The notes: generated from the sequence alone by a model not told the origin. A DNA stretch of 64,000 nt from Medicago truncatula (GCF_003473485.1 NC_053043.1:2738001-2802000); one strand, 5' to 3'; shown: positions 23,200 to 36,045, counted from the stretch's first letter. Program-made: numbers and translations.

Positions 23200-23600
23200 T
23201 AATAGAAACGAAATCCTTTATATTACTCTCTTAAAATGAAATACATTACAAAAAGTAGTGTGTAACTGTATATACAATGAGAAACTTGACGGTACGTTGG
23301 AGCTTTACATTGCTTCGGTTGTTTTTCTTTTTGATCCTCTTTCAACATAGTTTTCCCTCCTATGCATTCTTTTTCTTCCTTATGTCAAAATATAGGTACA
23401 TAAAGTTCACCCTGCTGAATATAATTTACATTTCCAGTTTTCCACCAATATGAGCTAGTCATTTGATTGCCATCATCTTCTTTTGTTTATTCTGAAATCC
23501 AGAAATTTATTGATATAAAAAACAAGAAACATTTGAAGTAAAATAATAATCATGGGAATGATTTAAACGGTGCATCAAAATTAATCTCTAAATTAAAAGG
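21700..23600. other. Intergenic DNA; microsatellite only
   Basis: No coding or RNA gene recognised. An (AAT)n run at about 23158-23199 is the only clear feature. The stretch 22690-22920 contains A/T-rich inverted wording around 'gaatttttcaag' that may be a small decayed element. Confidence 0.5.
23158..23199. repeat. (AAT)n microsatellite
   Basis: About 14 uninterrupted AAT triplets. Confidence 0.95.
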
Positions 23601-23623
23601 GAAGTTGTATAATTAATTTTCAA

Positions 23624-26106
23624 CTATACTACTAAAACTTGGGAGTGCTTACTTTCTAATGAAGGAACCACAACTACATGCATATCAATGTTGTTGGGTG
23701 GTAATTGTAAACGAAGAGGATAGATTTTTGCATTCAAAGGGTTGCGAGAACAAACAACAATATCATCAAGACCTGTCTCTTCTTGTAACTTCTCCTTTAA
23801 CTCATCCACACAACTTCCTTTGAATGTAAAGAATTTTTCTTCCCTTCCTTCATGAACATCTCCATTTTGATCACCCACATTATAAAATATAATCCTCCCT
23901 TCTTTCATTGGTGAGTCACTATGATCTTCAAAATCTCTACTGCCCTGCATTTGAAAAGGGCATTTAAGACAAATATGTTAAGATATAATTTAATTTATGC
24001 ATCCTTAGCTCTAAACTTTCATATATTAGCATTTCACATGAATGAAAAAGAAAAGAAAAAAAATGATTACAAAAATTCCGTACATTATTAATTTAGCTAT
24101 TTTAATTTATTATATTTTGTTATGACTTCTTTTTTTTTGTTACAAAAATTTTAGGGTGAGGGGATGGTGCCCCAGTCCAAGGCAGGGAAGACCTTCGAGC
24201 TCAAAGAGCACTTACAAAGGTATTTACATTTACCTCCCTCCAAAGGCATTAGTGGGACTCGAATCCGGGTTCTCTCGGATTCAAGACCTGTCATTTTACC
24301 ACTAAACCAAGCCTTTGAAGTTATATTTTGTTATAACTTGAGCACATGAGAGAATCCAACCCAAAAGAATGTCTCATTAAATGGAAGAGTTTTATCACAT
24401 TGAGTTTTCTTATCAATCATATGAGACTCAAACATTGTCATCTTTTTTAATAGTCAGCATACACACGACTTTTACTTTATTACAACTGACTCGTGGAAGC
24501 CTTTTTCTCTTCGGCTTCACCCATCTATCAATTTTTGTTATTCAACTCTCAATAAAAGTGTTTGACGTTATGATTTAAACTTGTAAAGAGAACCCAACCC
24601 AAAAGATTAATGTACTAGGTAAAAGAATTTCATAGCTTAAATGTGTGATTAAATTTTATTATTTTATTCAATATGATACTCGTAATTAACACATTTCATT
24701 CCACGGATGACAATATAATATGGATATACACATTGTGCATGAAAAATAAACAATATCTCATTAATCATAGAAACACACACACATGGCATCTTTTCAACCA
24801 TTGTTTTAAGATGTATGTTCTACAATTAGAAACTTGAATCACATGCATTGTCTAAAAGAAACCAAACCATTATGTAGACAAACATGCATGATGTGATGAT
24901 AATGCGTACAATCAATAATTAAAAAAAATATTTAATTGCACTTTTGGGCCCCCTATCTTTTTAAAAGTTGTAATTTTGGTCTCATAACTAATTAAAATAC
25001 AAAGCAGCCCCTATGTATTGGATCTTTGGCAGTTTTGGCTCCCAAGGCCAATTTTGACTTGGTCTTCGCTGATGTGCCAATTTAAAATAAATAAATATTT
25101 TTTAAAAAAATTAAAAATAATTTTTTTAAATTTAAAAAAATAATCTTTTTTACTAAAAAATATACTTTTTTAGATAATTAAAAAATAAAAAAAAATTAAT
25201 TTTTTAAATAATAAAAAATACATGTGGCGTCCGTGTACGTTGACCAAGTCAAAATTGCCAAAGATCCAATACATAGGGACTGTTTTTGTATTTTAATTAG
25301 TTAGGGGGCCAAAATCGCAACTTTTGAAAAGATAGGGGGCCAAAAGTGCAATTAAGCCTTAAAAAAACTATAATCCCAATTTTTAATTGCTACACATCGA
25401 CGGATTGTAATTGTTATAAAAGTAATCGAGATAAATATTAAATTAAGTTTTTAGCAAATTAAAGGAAGCAAACCTCATTTGATATGGAAGACGAGAACCT
25501 TAGGTCAATTGCGCCAAAGGGATCATCATTATTTGAAAGAGTAGGAGATTGAGGAGAAGGAGAACGAGAACGATTGGACAAAGAGTTAACGGGACAAGAT
25601 AGATCTTTAACATCAATAGGTGGGACGTCTTGTATTTGCTTCGGTGGTGGTGGTCGAAGCTCGACAAGATCAATGTCCCATAGAACCCAATTTGTCGTTT
25701 TTGTACGATATGGAATATCATGCGTGACGGAGTTTCTCCATGGTGGTAACCCTCCATTGGCGCGTAAAAATTGGCCATAACGAGTCCTAAGTCTGATTTG
25801 ATTACCTTCTCTTATAGGTTCCCATTCCAAAGATGAATTCAACCTTGATGGAAGTGTTTGCAAAACTTTTTTCCCCGTTCTACCTAACAAGAATGGCATA
25901 TTAGATGCCGTTAAGTATTTACCATAATGACTCTTCAATCTAATCAAGTTTCCACCATCTACAAACTCCACCGTCCATTTAGCATTGTTGTAGCAACCAA
26001 GACGATCTTGGTAAACACCTTCTTTGTCATCATCTGCCAACAAATATTTGTTATGGTGGCTTCTCAAACGAACCACTTTAGCCCTTTGAAAGAATTCCAT
26101 TCCCAC
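23624..26106 (-). CDS. DUF569 domain protein, two exons
   Basis: Exon 1 (26106-25474, 211 codons, phase 0) starts MGMEFFQRAKVVRLRSHHNK and has the DUF569 beta-trefoil pattern three times over: VRLRSHHNKYL, IRLKSHYGKYLT, IRLRTRYGQFLRANGG. A Ser/Pro-rich linker follows. Exon 2 (23944-23624) starts GSRDFED and carries the second family block: GRIIFYNVGD, then ELKEKLQEETGLDDIVVCSR and PLRLQLPPNNIDMHVVVVPS. Splice sites are GAG|GTTTGC and TGCAG|GGC and the join is in frame, giving about 318 residues. A GTAAGC donor after PSLE (about 23640) may lead to a further tiny exon, so the last residues are uncertain. The 1.5-kb intron holds two repeats. Biochemical function of the family is not established. 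Confidence 0.8.
24130..24325 (-). mobile_element. SINE-like element in the DUF569 intron
   Basis: Reading the minus strand gives 'ggcttggtttagtggtaaaa' then '...ccgagagaacccggattcga' and 'gtcccactaatgcc...', i.e. tRNA-like A-box and B-box (GGATTCGAGTCCC) wording. The same wording recurs in many legume introns in my recollection. A T-run lies at the left end (24127-24138). It lies in the same sense as the host transcript. Confidence 0.5.
24932..25355. mobile_element. Fold-back element with about 125-bp terminal inverted repeats, in the DUF569 intron
   Basis: The left end TTAATTGCACTTTTGGGCCC and onward through 'actaattaaaatacaaa' and 'ctatgtattggatctttggc' recurs inverted on the right side, ending ...CCAAAAGTGCAATTAA at 25355. 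The arms are about 125 bp with a short AT-rich core. No coding capacity; a non-autonomous DNA transposon. The target duplication could not be set with confidence. Confidence 0.75.
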
Positions 26107-26109
26107 CTA

Positions 26110-26660
26110 AATTGAATCAAAATGGAGGTGCAGAAACTTGATTGATCGATGAGTTTCAAAATATGTATAAGGATATTGTGATGCACAAATTATTTGGAAA
26201 TGTGGGGTTGAATTTGAGAAGGAAAGTTTAGGCATGAAAAAAGAGGCAATATTATGATGAACTAAAATATTTGTTTTCATATACGTGTTGATTACGAATG
26301 ATAGAAGCGTATGCCTAGAATTAGAGTATTGGTTATAAAAATAGGAGAAAGAGAATTTATAAACAGAAATGAGTGACTAATAATTTACTTAAAATAGTAA
26401 GAACCCATATTTATCGTGAAAATAATGTTTTTTATTGTTTTGTATTGAAATGCATAACAAGAAGAACTCTTCAAATGAGTTGGAAAGCTTTGATGTTTTG
26501 AGTGACCAGATGGATACTGCTTATAAATAAGGGTTCAATCAAGATGAAACACAAGAGTCTAAGCAAAATTTAACTCACTTGATATTTCTCATCTTCGAGT
26601 AATCATAAGAAAACCAGTCCTTTTTATTTTATTCCACGTATGCAACAATTAAATTAGTTG
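26110..26660. other. Region upstream of the DUF569 gene; no further gene
   Basis: Probable promoter and leader of the minus-strand DUF569 gene. No TATA box could be singled out from the AT-rich background. Confidence 0.35.
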
Positions 26661-26666
26661 TCATTT

Positions 26667-26945
26667 ACTACTCCCTCCATCTCTTAATAAGTGAGCTTTT
26701 GTAAAATATATTATCCTAAAATAACATTCATTTTACTTATTAATGCAATATTAATTATTTTTCTCAATTATAACTCTAATTAATACTATTTACATCACTT
26801 CCAATTTAATATATTCTACTTTACATTTATGATAATGGTAAATGCACTAATACTTGACAAGAGCACTTAAAATAATTTTTCTCTCTTCTTCATTAATACA
26901 TTTTTCTTAATAAGTGTGAAATGATTAAACGGAACAAGTTATTTT
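26667..26945. mobile_element. Stowaway-like MITE
   Basis: Starts TACTCCCTCCATCTCTTAAT and ends near '...cttaataagtgtgaaatga', with partial inverted complementarity of the ends. CTCCCTCC is the classic Stowaway-type end. AT-rich core, non-coding. Confidence 0.5.
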
Positions 26946-27094
26946 ATTTTTGAAGGAAAATAAAACATGTAATTTCTCTATAAAAAAATAATCAAATTTT
27001 AAGTTTAATAGTTCTCTAAGAAAGGTCTTTTTTTTTTTTTTACGATAAAAAAAAAGGCCATTGTAGTGGTAAAAAGCTATAAGCAAGCTTTTTA

Positions 27095-27300
27095 CTTACT
27101 CCCGTTTGGTTTGAGCATGAAAAATAGCTTATGTAAATAAATAAGTTTTTATTTTATTTTATAAGCTCTCACTAACGAAAACTGTTTTTTCATAAACTAC
27201 TTTAAAAACTTATAAATAATACATAAAACTTATTTATTTGCATAAGCTGTTTTATATAAGCTCTAAAATAAGTCAATCCAAACTGGCCCTCAAGCTATAA
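27095..27300. mobile_element. hAT-type MITE ('cataagct' family), copy 1
   Basis: Repeated 'ataagct' words with ends CCCGTTTGGTTTGAGC and GTCAATCCAAACTGG, partly inverted. The same architecture returns at 60077-60292. Non-coding. Confidence 0.55.
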
Positions 27301-28830
27301 GCTAGTTTATAGTTTATAGCTTATAGCGGATAAGCTCATATGCTTAAACCTTGATTGATAAACATCATTTTACCACGAGTTTATAGCTTATTTCATGAGC
27401 TTATAACTTATAACTTATCATTTTTTCTTTCATTTTTACCCTTATTATTTTATCTAAAATTCACTTATACCCATTATAATTTATTATAATTTTAAAAAAA
27501 ATAACCTCTTACAGTTCCATAATAAACATGCATGCCTCGTTTTTCTTTTTTGACCGAATATGCACACCTTGTTGATATATATGATCTATTTGCCTTCCAC
27601 TTTTTTAATATAGTAGATTATACGTGTTTTTCTCTACCAAAAAAAAAAGAATATACGTGTTTTTTTTAATGATATTACACCTCCCTTGTTTTCAACTAAA
27701 TAAATTGTTTTGTCTATTCCCCTAAAAAAAAATTGTTTTGTCTGTTATCCCTTCTCTAGTTAACAATGCATATAATAATTCTTATTAAAAAAAATGTATT
27801 TAATATATTATTCAGTAATTTTTTTCAAGAATAATTACACTCACCTCCCTTGAGGTCTTCTTAAATAACACTAACATCCCCTCTAATTTTTAATTAAACA
27901 CTTACATCCATTAATTTTTATTTAAATTTACAAGCACCTCCCCTATCATGTAACACCGTTAGCTTCTTTCCCTTGAAGCGTGAAGTTTGATGTCTAAACA
28001 TAATAAATATTCAATATTTGGATGAAGCAAGTGATTTTAATTCACATCAACATAATAAAGTTGGATGAATTGCTTAATGTTGCTTTTGTAGAATTGGAGA
28101 AGGAAGTGAATTGATAGAAACTGAAATTCTAAGTTGAAAAACTAGATAAACCAAATTCAAGAGGATGAAGAATAAGTAAGTGCAGAAATCGATTGAAAAT
28201 ATGAACTCATTAGCAGCATATATTGTTGAAATCAATGCTGCATATGTAAAATCAAGAGAAATTTGTTAATTGGAAATCTTAGAAGAAGAAGAAGAAGAAG
28301 AGGGTGTGAATTGAAGGAAGGTGTGTGAATTGATTTCAATCGAAACGTTTCAACACTGTTTAATAAAGGATATATACAAAATAAAATTAGGTTATAGTGT
28401 GATGATTGAGGGAAACGTTATCAATCTCTAATAACATTCTTGTAGTGTTTTAATTATCAGTGAGTTAACCACCCCAGGTAGTGGTAGCAAAATTGGTAGC
28501 TAATCTCTAAAAAATTTGTCATATATCTAACGGAAAGCTAACCGTGTTACATGAGAAGGGAGGTTAGTGTTTAGTTTAAAATTAGAGGGGATGTTAGTGT
28601 TATTTAAGAAGACCTTAAGGGAGGTGAGTGTAATTTTTCCTAAATTTTATTATGAATCAAGAATATTCTTTGTCATTTTGCATTTATCAGCTAGTTAAAG
28701 CGTTAATTTTACCAAACACTTCAACTAGCTTATAAGCTATCAGTCATCGATCATAATTTATAAGTTATTAGTCATCAGTTATAAGCTATCAGTTAGCTTA
28801 TTAGTTATCCTCTATTTTTTCCAAATAATG
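27300..28830. mobile_element. 'ttatagctta' element A, split by a nested fold-back element
   Basis: The left part (27300-27480) matches the start of element B (28880-29130): TATAGCTTATAGCGGATA, 'cttatttcatgagcttataa' and 'ccatttttacccttatta'. The right part (28690-28820) matches the end of element B (29620-29760): 'accaaacacttcaactagct' and 'ttataagctatcag'. Between them sits the fold-back element at 27830-28645, so B shows the uninterrupted form. Confidence 0.6.
27830..28645. mobile_element. Fold-back element with about 135-bp inverted ends
   Basis: The left arm reads ATTACACTCACCTCCCTTGA, then 'aataacactaacatcccctc' up to 'tgtaacaccgttagctt'. The right arm is its inverse, from 'gctaaccgtgttacatgaga' to 'ggaggtgagtgtaat'. 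The core of about 540 bp is AT-rich without a protein. Long ends suggest a Mutator-like non-autonomous element. Confidence 0.7.
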
Positions 28831-28877
28831 TTTTGTGTCCTCATTTGACATGGTTCAATTCTCACCTAAAATTGTTA

Positions 28878-29770
28878 TTTTTGGCTCTGTTTGGCAAGGC
28901 CAAAATATAAGCTTATAGCTTATAGCTTATAGCGGATAGTTTATAAGCTCGTCTAACAAAAAAAGCTTTGTTTGGTGACAGTTTTTTACAACGAGCTTAT
29001 AACTTATTTCATGAGCTTATAAGCTATTTTTTAGACGCTATTCCAAGTAGCGTTTGAGCTTATAATTTATCATCTTTTATTCCATTTTTACCCTTATTAG
29101 TTTAACTAAATTCCATTTTTCACCTTTTAGCATTCATTATATTATAAATTAAAATACATATGGTTTAAACATGCATATATGAATAAAAAGAAATTAATGA
29201 AAGATATTTTTTCTGTTATGTTTATGTTTTTTTTTTTACAATTGTTATTTTTTTTATAACTATTTCAGTATTTACTGTCACTATATTGTTACGGCAGAAC
29301 ATTATTTTTACGCTTTACTTTTTTTTTTAGTACAAACTACTTCTTTTTTTTAAAGAAGGTACAAACTAGTGTTACGTTTAAAATATGTAAAAATAAAAAA
29401 TTGAAGGGATGTAATTTTATTTATTGTTAATATATTTTTTAACACTTTTAATGTAAATTTTCTAGACAAATGAAAATAAATATAAATTAAAATTTAGGGA
29501 TTTAAAATTAATTTAATAATAATATTAAATTAATAAATTTAAATTATTAAATTTTAATTAAACATTAGTTGATATAAACTTTATTATGAATTAAAAATGT
29601 CTTTTTATGTCATTTTACATTTATCAGCTAGTTGAACCGCTAATTTTACCAAACATTTCAAGTATCTTATCAACTGTCAGTCATAAGTATCAACTATCAG
29701 CTGTAAGTTATAGAGTTATCAGCTATAAGTCATCAGTTATCCGCTATTTTTACCAAACATAACGAAAAGG
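28878..29770. mobile_element. 'ttatagctta' element B, uninterrupted copy
   Basis: Starts near GGCTCTGTTTGGCAAGGCC and ends '...tccgctatttttaccaaaca'; TTTGGCAA and TTACCAAA are inverted ends. It carries the same sequence as the flanks of element A. About 890 bp, AT-rich, non-coding. Confidence 0.6.
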
Positions 29771-29989
29771 TCACTACTAATGCCACTATTATCAATAATG
29801 ATTTTTCATTCCCCTTTTTCTTTAAGACGGTTTTATTAGCTAGGATAAGGATATTACCGATATCAAAAATATTAGATTTCATAAAAGTAACCATGTGATA
29901 GCCAATATTGAATAAAGTAGATCCTCACACAAAAGTTATAGTTAAAAATATATGGAAACTTACCCTTGCTTACCTTGAAAGCGGATAAC

Positions 29990-31069
29990 AATTTCGGAGT
30001 GAATCAAATCGTGTCAAGTGATGATAGTAAGAATGTCTTCTATAGAATTCCGAATTCTAATATTTGATGGTAGGGATACATTATTCTCGCATGATAATTG
30101 GGTGGCGGATATTCCTTTGAGAAGTAAATTCCCCCGTTTATTTGACTTGGTTGTATATAAAGAGAGTACTGTGGAGGAGATGGGAAGGTTAGGTTGGGAG
30201 GTTGGGGGGAGGGGTGGGAGTGGAGACGTCGGTTGTTGGTGTGGGAGGAGGAGTGTGTGGAGGAGTGTTATGTTCTGTTACGCAATGTTGTTTTGCAGGT
30301 TACGGTTCATGATACCTGGCGGTGGTTACTTGATCTTGTACATGGTTACTCGGCTAGTGGAGCATATCACTTTCTTACTACTCCAGTGGTGCCTGTCGAT
30401 AGGTACTTGGTTGATGATGTTTGGCACAAGTTAATTCCATCAAAGGTGTCATTGTTCGTGTGGCGTCTTCTTCGTGATCGATTGCCTACTAAAGATAATT
30501 TGGCAAGACGTCGGGTTATTCCAGCAGCTAACACGACATGTTCGGCAATTTGTGATAATTTGGAAACGGCTAGACATCTGTTTTTGGAATGTAATGTTCT
30601 TAGTTCTATTTGGCCTTCAGTGTTACATTGGTTAGGCAGTTCAGCAGTTCTGCCTGGTGAGCTTCGACATCACCTGAATCAGTTTATTCATATGGCTGGC
30701 TTACCTAGATTTACACATATTCACCTAAAGATAATTTCGTTTGCTTCTGTTTGGGTGATTTGGAAGGAGGGGAACAACCGCATATTTAACAATGCAGCCT
30801 GTAATCCTTCTTCTCTCCTAGAAAAAATTAAGTTCAATTCTTACCTTTGGTTGAAATCAAAACAGACAGCTTTTAGTTACAGTTATCATGATTGGTGGAA
30901 AAAATCTCTTTTGTGTATGGGCGTCCACTAGTTTCTTGTTTTGTTGTTGGTGCTTCTAATGTTGGGGCATCTTCCTTTGTAAATATTTTTGGTTGTATCA
31001 TCTTTTGCACATCTTATATGGGACGATTCATCGTTGTTTATAATATATCATTTTAGTTTGTTCAAAAAA
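29990..31069 (+). mobile_element. 5'-truncated LINE: RT zinc-binding region and 3' tail, one frameshift
   Basis: The frame from 30018 reads '..FDGRDTLFSHDNWV' and 'PLRSKFPRLFDLVV..'. Near 30190-30200 the frame shifts, and reading continues to 30931: WRRRLLVWEEE, HDTWRWLLDLVHGYSASGAY, DDVWHKLIPSKVSLFVWRLL, RDRLPTKDNL, a C-x4-C, ARHLFLEC finger and ASVWVIWKEGNNRIF. These are the zf-RVT domain and C-terminus of legume L1-type LINEs. The 3' untranslated part ends in an A run at 31062-31069, the priming tail. The catalytic reverse transcriptase is missing, so this is a typical dead 5'-truncated insertion. Confidence 0.85.
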
Positions 31070-31585
31070 AACTCTCTTAAGTTATCCATTTTGCTTTATT
31101 AGTATTACTTTAAATTAGTCTTTAAACTCTTAAATTTTATTGGATAATACGGTTATCAAGAAAACATAGTAGGCCCAACATCCAAAGTACATGCTATCAC
31201 GTAAAATCAGTACAGAGTGCATTATGTGCATACTTTTGGTCATGCCTTCTTTCATAGAAGCCACATATCTGCAGAAATCCAAAGCATTGAAGTCAGAATC
31301 TGTGTAACCACAAAGCTAAGTCCAAACTTCTGAAAACTACGTGAAATTTCTATTATCTGACCTCTTTGTTGCTTTTCTTTGTATGATCCAAAAAGGCACA
31401 AGATTTCGGCAGCTTCCTTAAGTACTATGTTATGGCCATGAAAATAAGAGAACTTCCCAATTGATGGAACAGACATCTATCAAAGATAAAAGAAATTCAA
31501 CTAATTCTTAACCAAGTTTGTAATGAATTATACTAGCTAACTAGTATTTTATATTAAATATTAACTAATGTGATGATATATTTTA
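31070..31585. other. Intergenic DNA; unassigned open frame
   Basis: A minus-strand open frame (31476-31252, 74 codons, MSVPSIGKFSYFHGHN start) is less AT-rich than its surroundings and could be an exon relic, but I recognise no domain and see no partner exon. Confidence 0.3.
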
Positions 31586-31587
31586 TT

Positions 31588-31845
31588 TTCTCCTTCCGGT
31601 CCTTATTATAAGAAAAAATTTCAAAAAAATTGGTCCTATTTATAAATAAAAATATCACAACTTTTAAAGTGTAATTATTGTTTAAAATACTTTTTTATCC
31701 ATCATTATTTATGTTTCACAATTTTTTATGAGGATATATATTTATAAAAATATTCAAAAAGTTACACTAATTAATGATTGCATCGGTTTTAATGTTTTTT
31801 TGGTTTTGTTTCTTATAATAAGGATCATGTGAAGTATGAGTTTTT
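31588..31845. mobile_element. Stowaway-like MITE
   Basis: Ends CTCCTTCCGGTCCTTATTAT and its approximate inverse '...cttataataaggatcatgtg' about 255 bp apart. AT-rich core without a gene. Confidence 0.6.
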
Positions 31846-31849
31846 CATA

Positions 31850-34455
31850 TATTCTTCTCACTTGAGTTGATTATTTGAGGTGTGTTTGGACCTTCTAGAA
31901 AGCAACGTTAGATTGGACTTTGATTATCATATTGGAGTGTGAGCAACAACAAAATTGAGTTTGAGCATCACATTTTCATCTAAAATTTTAAGGCATCTAC
32001 GACATGGATTATCTTTACATATTGTCTAACCTCCATTTTCCTATTCAATGTGAGATTTATAATTCACTTTGACACATCAATATATTATCTTCATACACTC
32101 ATATTATTGTTGGGACTTCTGAAATAGAAACATTGAGTTGAATCATCATATTGAACTATGACTAACCAGACAAATAAATTTTCATACCACATCTTCACCA
32201 AAAGCTTTAAGACATTAGATACATGAGTCAGCTCATTTATATGTTGTTTAATTTTCTACTTTTCTATCTAATACTTATAACTTATTATCATTAAACTCAA
32301 CCCGTTGATATGTCATGATCTATTTAAAAGGTGAAAGACATGAAGTTGATACTATATAAACCTATTTGCTTGTTTTATTCAATCTTTTATGGATATACAA
32401 CAAATCTATATAGTCTCTTTTTTTGTAATACCTGTGTGGTCTTTTTAAGACAAAATATTGTAAGAATTGCGCTTGTACGAGTTACCATTGTCTTTTTTGG
32501 TACATTACCATTGTCCTCTAGCTGTCTAGCATATTAGTAAATGACACCTCAAAATATTGCAAATGACCAACCAGTAACCACTAAAATACATTAGATCCAA
32601 ATTAGTGCGTACTGTATGATGGTTCATCGATATCTTTAAACACTAAATTCCAAATCGATAATTTTGAACGAAGGAAGTTGTCTATCATGTTAAATCATGC
32701 AAGGTTCGACTCTTAGGAATATGGGTCTCATTCTTGTTAAGGATTTAAAATTGTAAACAATTAATAATGTTCTTTTAAAAAAAAATTACTTTTTAATATT
32801 TTAATATGTTAAATACATAAATTTTAAAAGGCACTTTTTAGCATTTTCTTATGAATATATACGGGTGTTTACGGGTATTTTTGTTCAAAGAAAGTTAACT
32901 AAATATATAATACAAATAAATATTTAATCAGTTTGACTTAATTGATAAACCCATGTTTTGTGTAGGATTGTTTTGAACATATTTCTGAATTAGATTCGGG
33001 TTTAAGGGTAAAATTGGTTCAAAAAAGTTTTAAAGGTTAAGGCGATTTGAAATCAAAGGTAAAAACAATCAAATTAAAAAGACTTGAAGGTAAAATTGTA
33101 TGAAATCGAAAAGACGGAATTGTAAAAATATTTAAAGTAAATTTGCAAGTTGCAAATAAGTAAATGAATGTAAAAACAGACTTTGAAATGAAATGTTTGA
33201 CAAAAAAGTAATTTGCTTCAAAGTTAAATTACGGTTATTGAAAAGAATTTAAAGACAGTGGAGGGCATACTTCTGATTTTCTTTTTTTGTGTTTACAAAC
33301 GTAAGCGGTGTTTAATCATTTAAGTTTATAGAGTAGGTTGATATAATACAAGTTCAAACTCAGACAGAAATGATGAAACAAACGCACATCATTTATGTTA
33401 ATAGTATAAAATAACAATGTACATATGCCTATAAATATGATTATATTCAAATCTCTAAAATACTCATGTCTTCGGATCTGCAACGTTGACAACAACAAAG
33501 TCATTGATTCGATCATCGCTTAATCGAAGTTGATAGGACAATCTGAACCGAAGAAACATCTTACTTAGACGAAAAATCAAAACAATACCGCACGAAGACA
33601 GAAAATCAACACAAACAATGGCGAAATCACAAAAGCATGTGAAAGAAGACTGAAAATATGTGAAAATTACTTATTTAAAGAGAAGAAAAAAAAAAAAAAA
33701 AAACTTTGAAATGGTGATTTCAGGCCAAAATTAAGTCTAATTTATCCCTCTTAGGTAGATCAAAGAAGAAGAAAAATGATGACGGTTAAGATTTAACAAG
33801 AATAGAGAATACTTTATGTTCTTAAAAGCTTGTGTCTATTTATAGTTAGCAGTAGCCTCTAACAATTAAGTATTTCACATTTTGTTCTCTTTTAAGAACT
33901 ATTATTTATTTGACACGCATTATTGATAAACCCACATCATGTGTTGAATGATCATGTTCTCAACCATCAATAAATTCCCCTTTAAAATAAATTATACATT
34001 TGTTAACTTTTTTGAGTAATGTAAACTTAATAGTATATATATTCGTTCTCCGTATATTTAAATGTATTACTATAAATTAAAATTAAAATACGATATAACG
34101 TATAATTAAATTCTCTAAATATATATGTTAAATATCAAAAGGGTGTTAATCTCATTTATATATTAGCTTGCTAGTATATTTACAGGGAAAATCTAATTTA
34201 ATTTAGAAGTTTTTCCTTAAACTTTGTACATTCAATGTCTTAAAAGTTTCAAAAGTTATCTTTTCAATATCAAACTTATTTTTAATTCCGTTTTAAACTT
34301 CTTAACTTGTGTCATCAGGCACAACTTAGCATGACCCTTATATTTAAACTTAGAAAACATTATTAATTTAAATATTTTTATATTAAATAGGCTTTTAAAC
34401 AGGTTAGCATGTCATATCAGACTTTCAAAAGATCAGGCTAGCTCAAGGCTAAAAT
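31850..34455. other. Long AT-rich intergenic DNA; no gene recognised
   Basis: No coding pattern. 33680-33705 is an A-rich run. Small frames (32331-32537, 33316-33516) have no domain and plain AT composition. The phrase 'ttgataaacccatgttttgtg' (32941) and 'ttgataaacccacatcatgtg' (33923) is a direct repeat about 980 bp apart, which may mark a decayed element. Confidence 0.4.
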
Positions 34456-34459
34456 ATAA

Positions 34460-35304
34460 GACTATTACTTTTTCCACCTACCTATTTCTCACGCGCCATA
34501 TTATTTTTACGAAAATGTCCATATGATTTTCAAATTTTGTAATCCGAATTCAATTTTTCCTTTGTTATGGGGTTGAAAAATGTGTTTTTCACCAATTTAG
34601 ATTTTATAATCCGAAAACCTCAAAAAATAGGGAGCGTTCCTTTTTTTTCGTATTATAGAATACGGAAACCCCATAAACACTATTATTTAGGGAAATAGCA
34701 GTTTGGATTAGATAATCTGAACTGTGTCGGCATAAATTTTGAACCTGTTTGTAACATGGATAGCTCTCATCCTTCTATTTTAGGTCATTGTTAGCTGTTT
34801 TCAATAAAAAAAAAAATGATTTTTGGGCTACTTGATCTGCTCCAAAACTTCCCTAGAAAATCAGAAGAAAACAAAAATCAAGGATCAAGATTCCCAACTT
34901 CTAATGGGACTCCGCCTCTCAAAGTCTAAAATTTCATCGTTTAGACTCATTTTTTATTTTTCATATTCTCATAAAAATCCGAAAAAATTTGCATTAGTTT
35001 TATTTGATTTTTTAAAAAAATTTGGTGGTATTTTTATATATATTTTTATTTTATTTTATTTGACATGTTCTATCATTTTTTTACTGTTTTTTGTTGTTTT
35101 TAAAAGCGAAATTCGCAACTGCTGAAATGAGAGAGATTCTGATTGTGGCTTATATATAAGCATATTTCGGATTATATAATCAGAACACATCCAAACTATG
35201 TTCAGATTATATAATCTAAAACTCATGGGATTTTTTGTATAAAAATAAAAAATAAAAAAATAAAAACCGCGTGAGAAGGTTATAAGGTGGAAAATGTAAT
35301 AGTC
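34460..35304. mobile_element. 845-bp element with inverted ends
   Basis: The left end GACTATTACTTTTTCCACCT..TTCTCACGCG is mirrored at the right by CGCGTGAGAAGG..AGGTGGAAAATGTAATAGTC. Inside are several 'cggattatataatc' palindromic words. The 100-codon frame at 34823-35125 is low complexity and not a protein I recognise. Confidence 0.6.
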
Positions 35305-36045
35305 AAAAAATAAGCATATGACAACTCCATATCAGACTTAAGCCTTAAAAATTTTGACATGTCAGACTTAGGCTATGTGAAACTAAATTTGACCAAGTCT
35401 ATTTTCACCACTAGTTATTAACGTGAAGACTTCTTTGATGGGTGATTTGTATGCACCTCTATAAGCCTTTGAGCCTTGAGCTCTGACCAGATTTTGGTGA
35501 GCTCCGGAACCAGCTCACTTGAACTTTCTTGCTTCAAAAAGTTTTTTGGCGGTCATTTACCGCTCATATGGTCATTTACCTCGATAACAAATTTATACAA
35601 CCAAAAAAAAGTACTCCGTAATTTGAAATTGAAAAGCAACACAAAAAAATTGAAATTGCTAATTTGTTACTTATGGTAAGTGACAAAAATTGATGTATGC
35701 AAAAGGAAAATGCTAGCTACATAAGTGATTATTGATTATGACCATTTTGTACTTAGGTAAATGGTAAGTCACACTCACATTATAGAACTTCCCACGCACC
35801 TTCCAAGAAGGCCACGAAATATTACAATTGTGCCTAGCATACCAACAACCTTAAAATTTACTCCTTCCACAAATTTCCTTCATGTTAATTTGTTTTTTCC
35901 TCATCTAACTATATATATAAATGCTCGTCCCACATACATATTTCCAACAACAAACATTGTTCCTCGCTATATAACAGTAGGCAAAGCTATTTTGTTTTAT
36001 TTTTTTTATTTTGTTTATATTACAACTTCACAAAATTGAGCAAAA
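35305..36045 (+). promoter_or_regulatory. Upstream region and TATA box of the PBP1-like gene
   Basis: TATATATAAATG at about 35912-35923 lies about 125 bp before the ATG at 36046 and is a good plant TATA box. The rest is AT-rich without a gene. Confidence 0.55.

Noticed and set aside
31252..31476. 74-codon minus-strand frame as an exon
   Set aside because: Better composition than its flanks, but no domain and no partner exons found; listed only as unassigned.
34823..35125. 100-codon Phe/Leu-rich frame
   Set aside because: Low complexity in T-rich DNA inside an inverted-repeat element.
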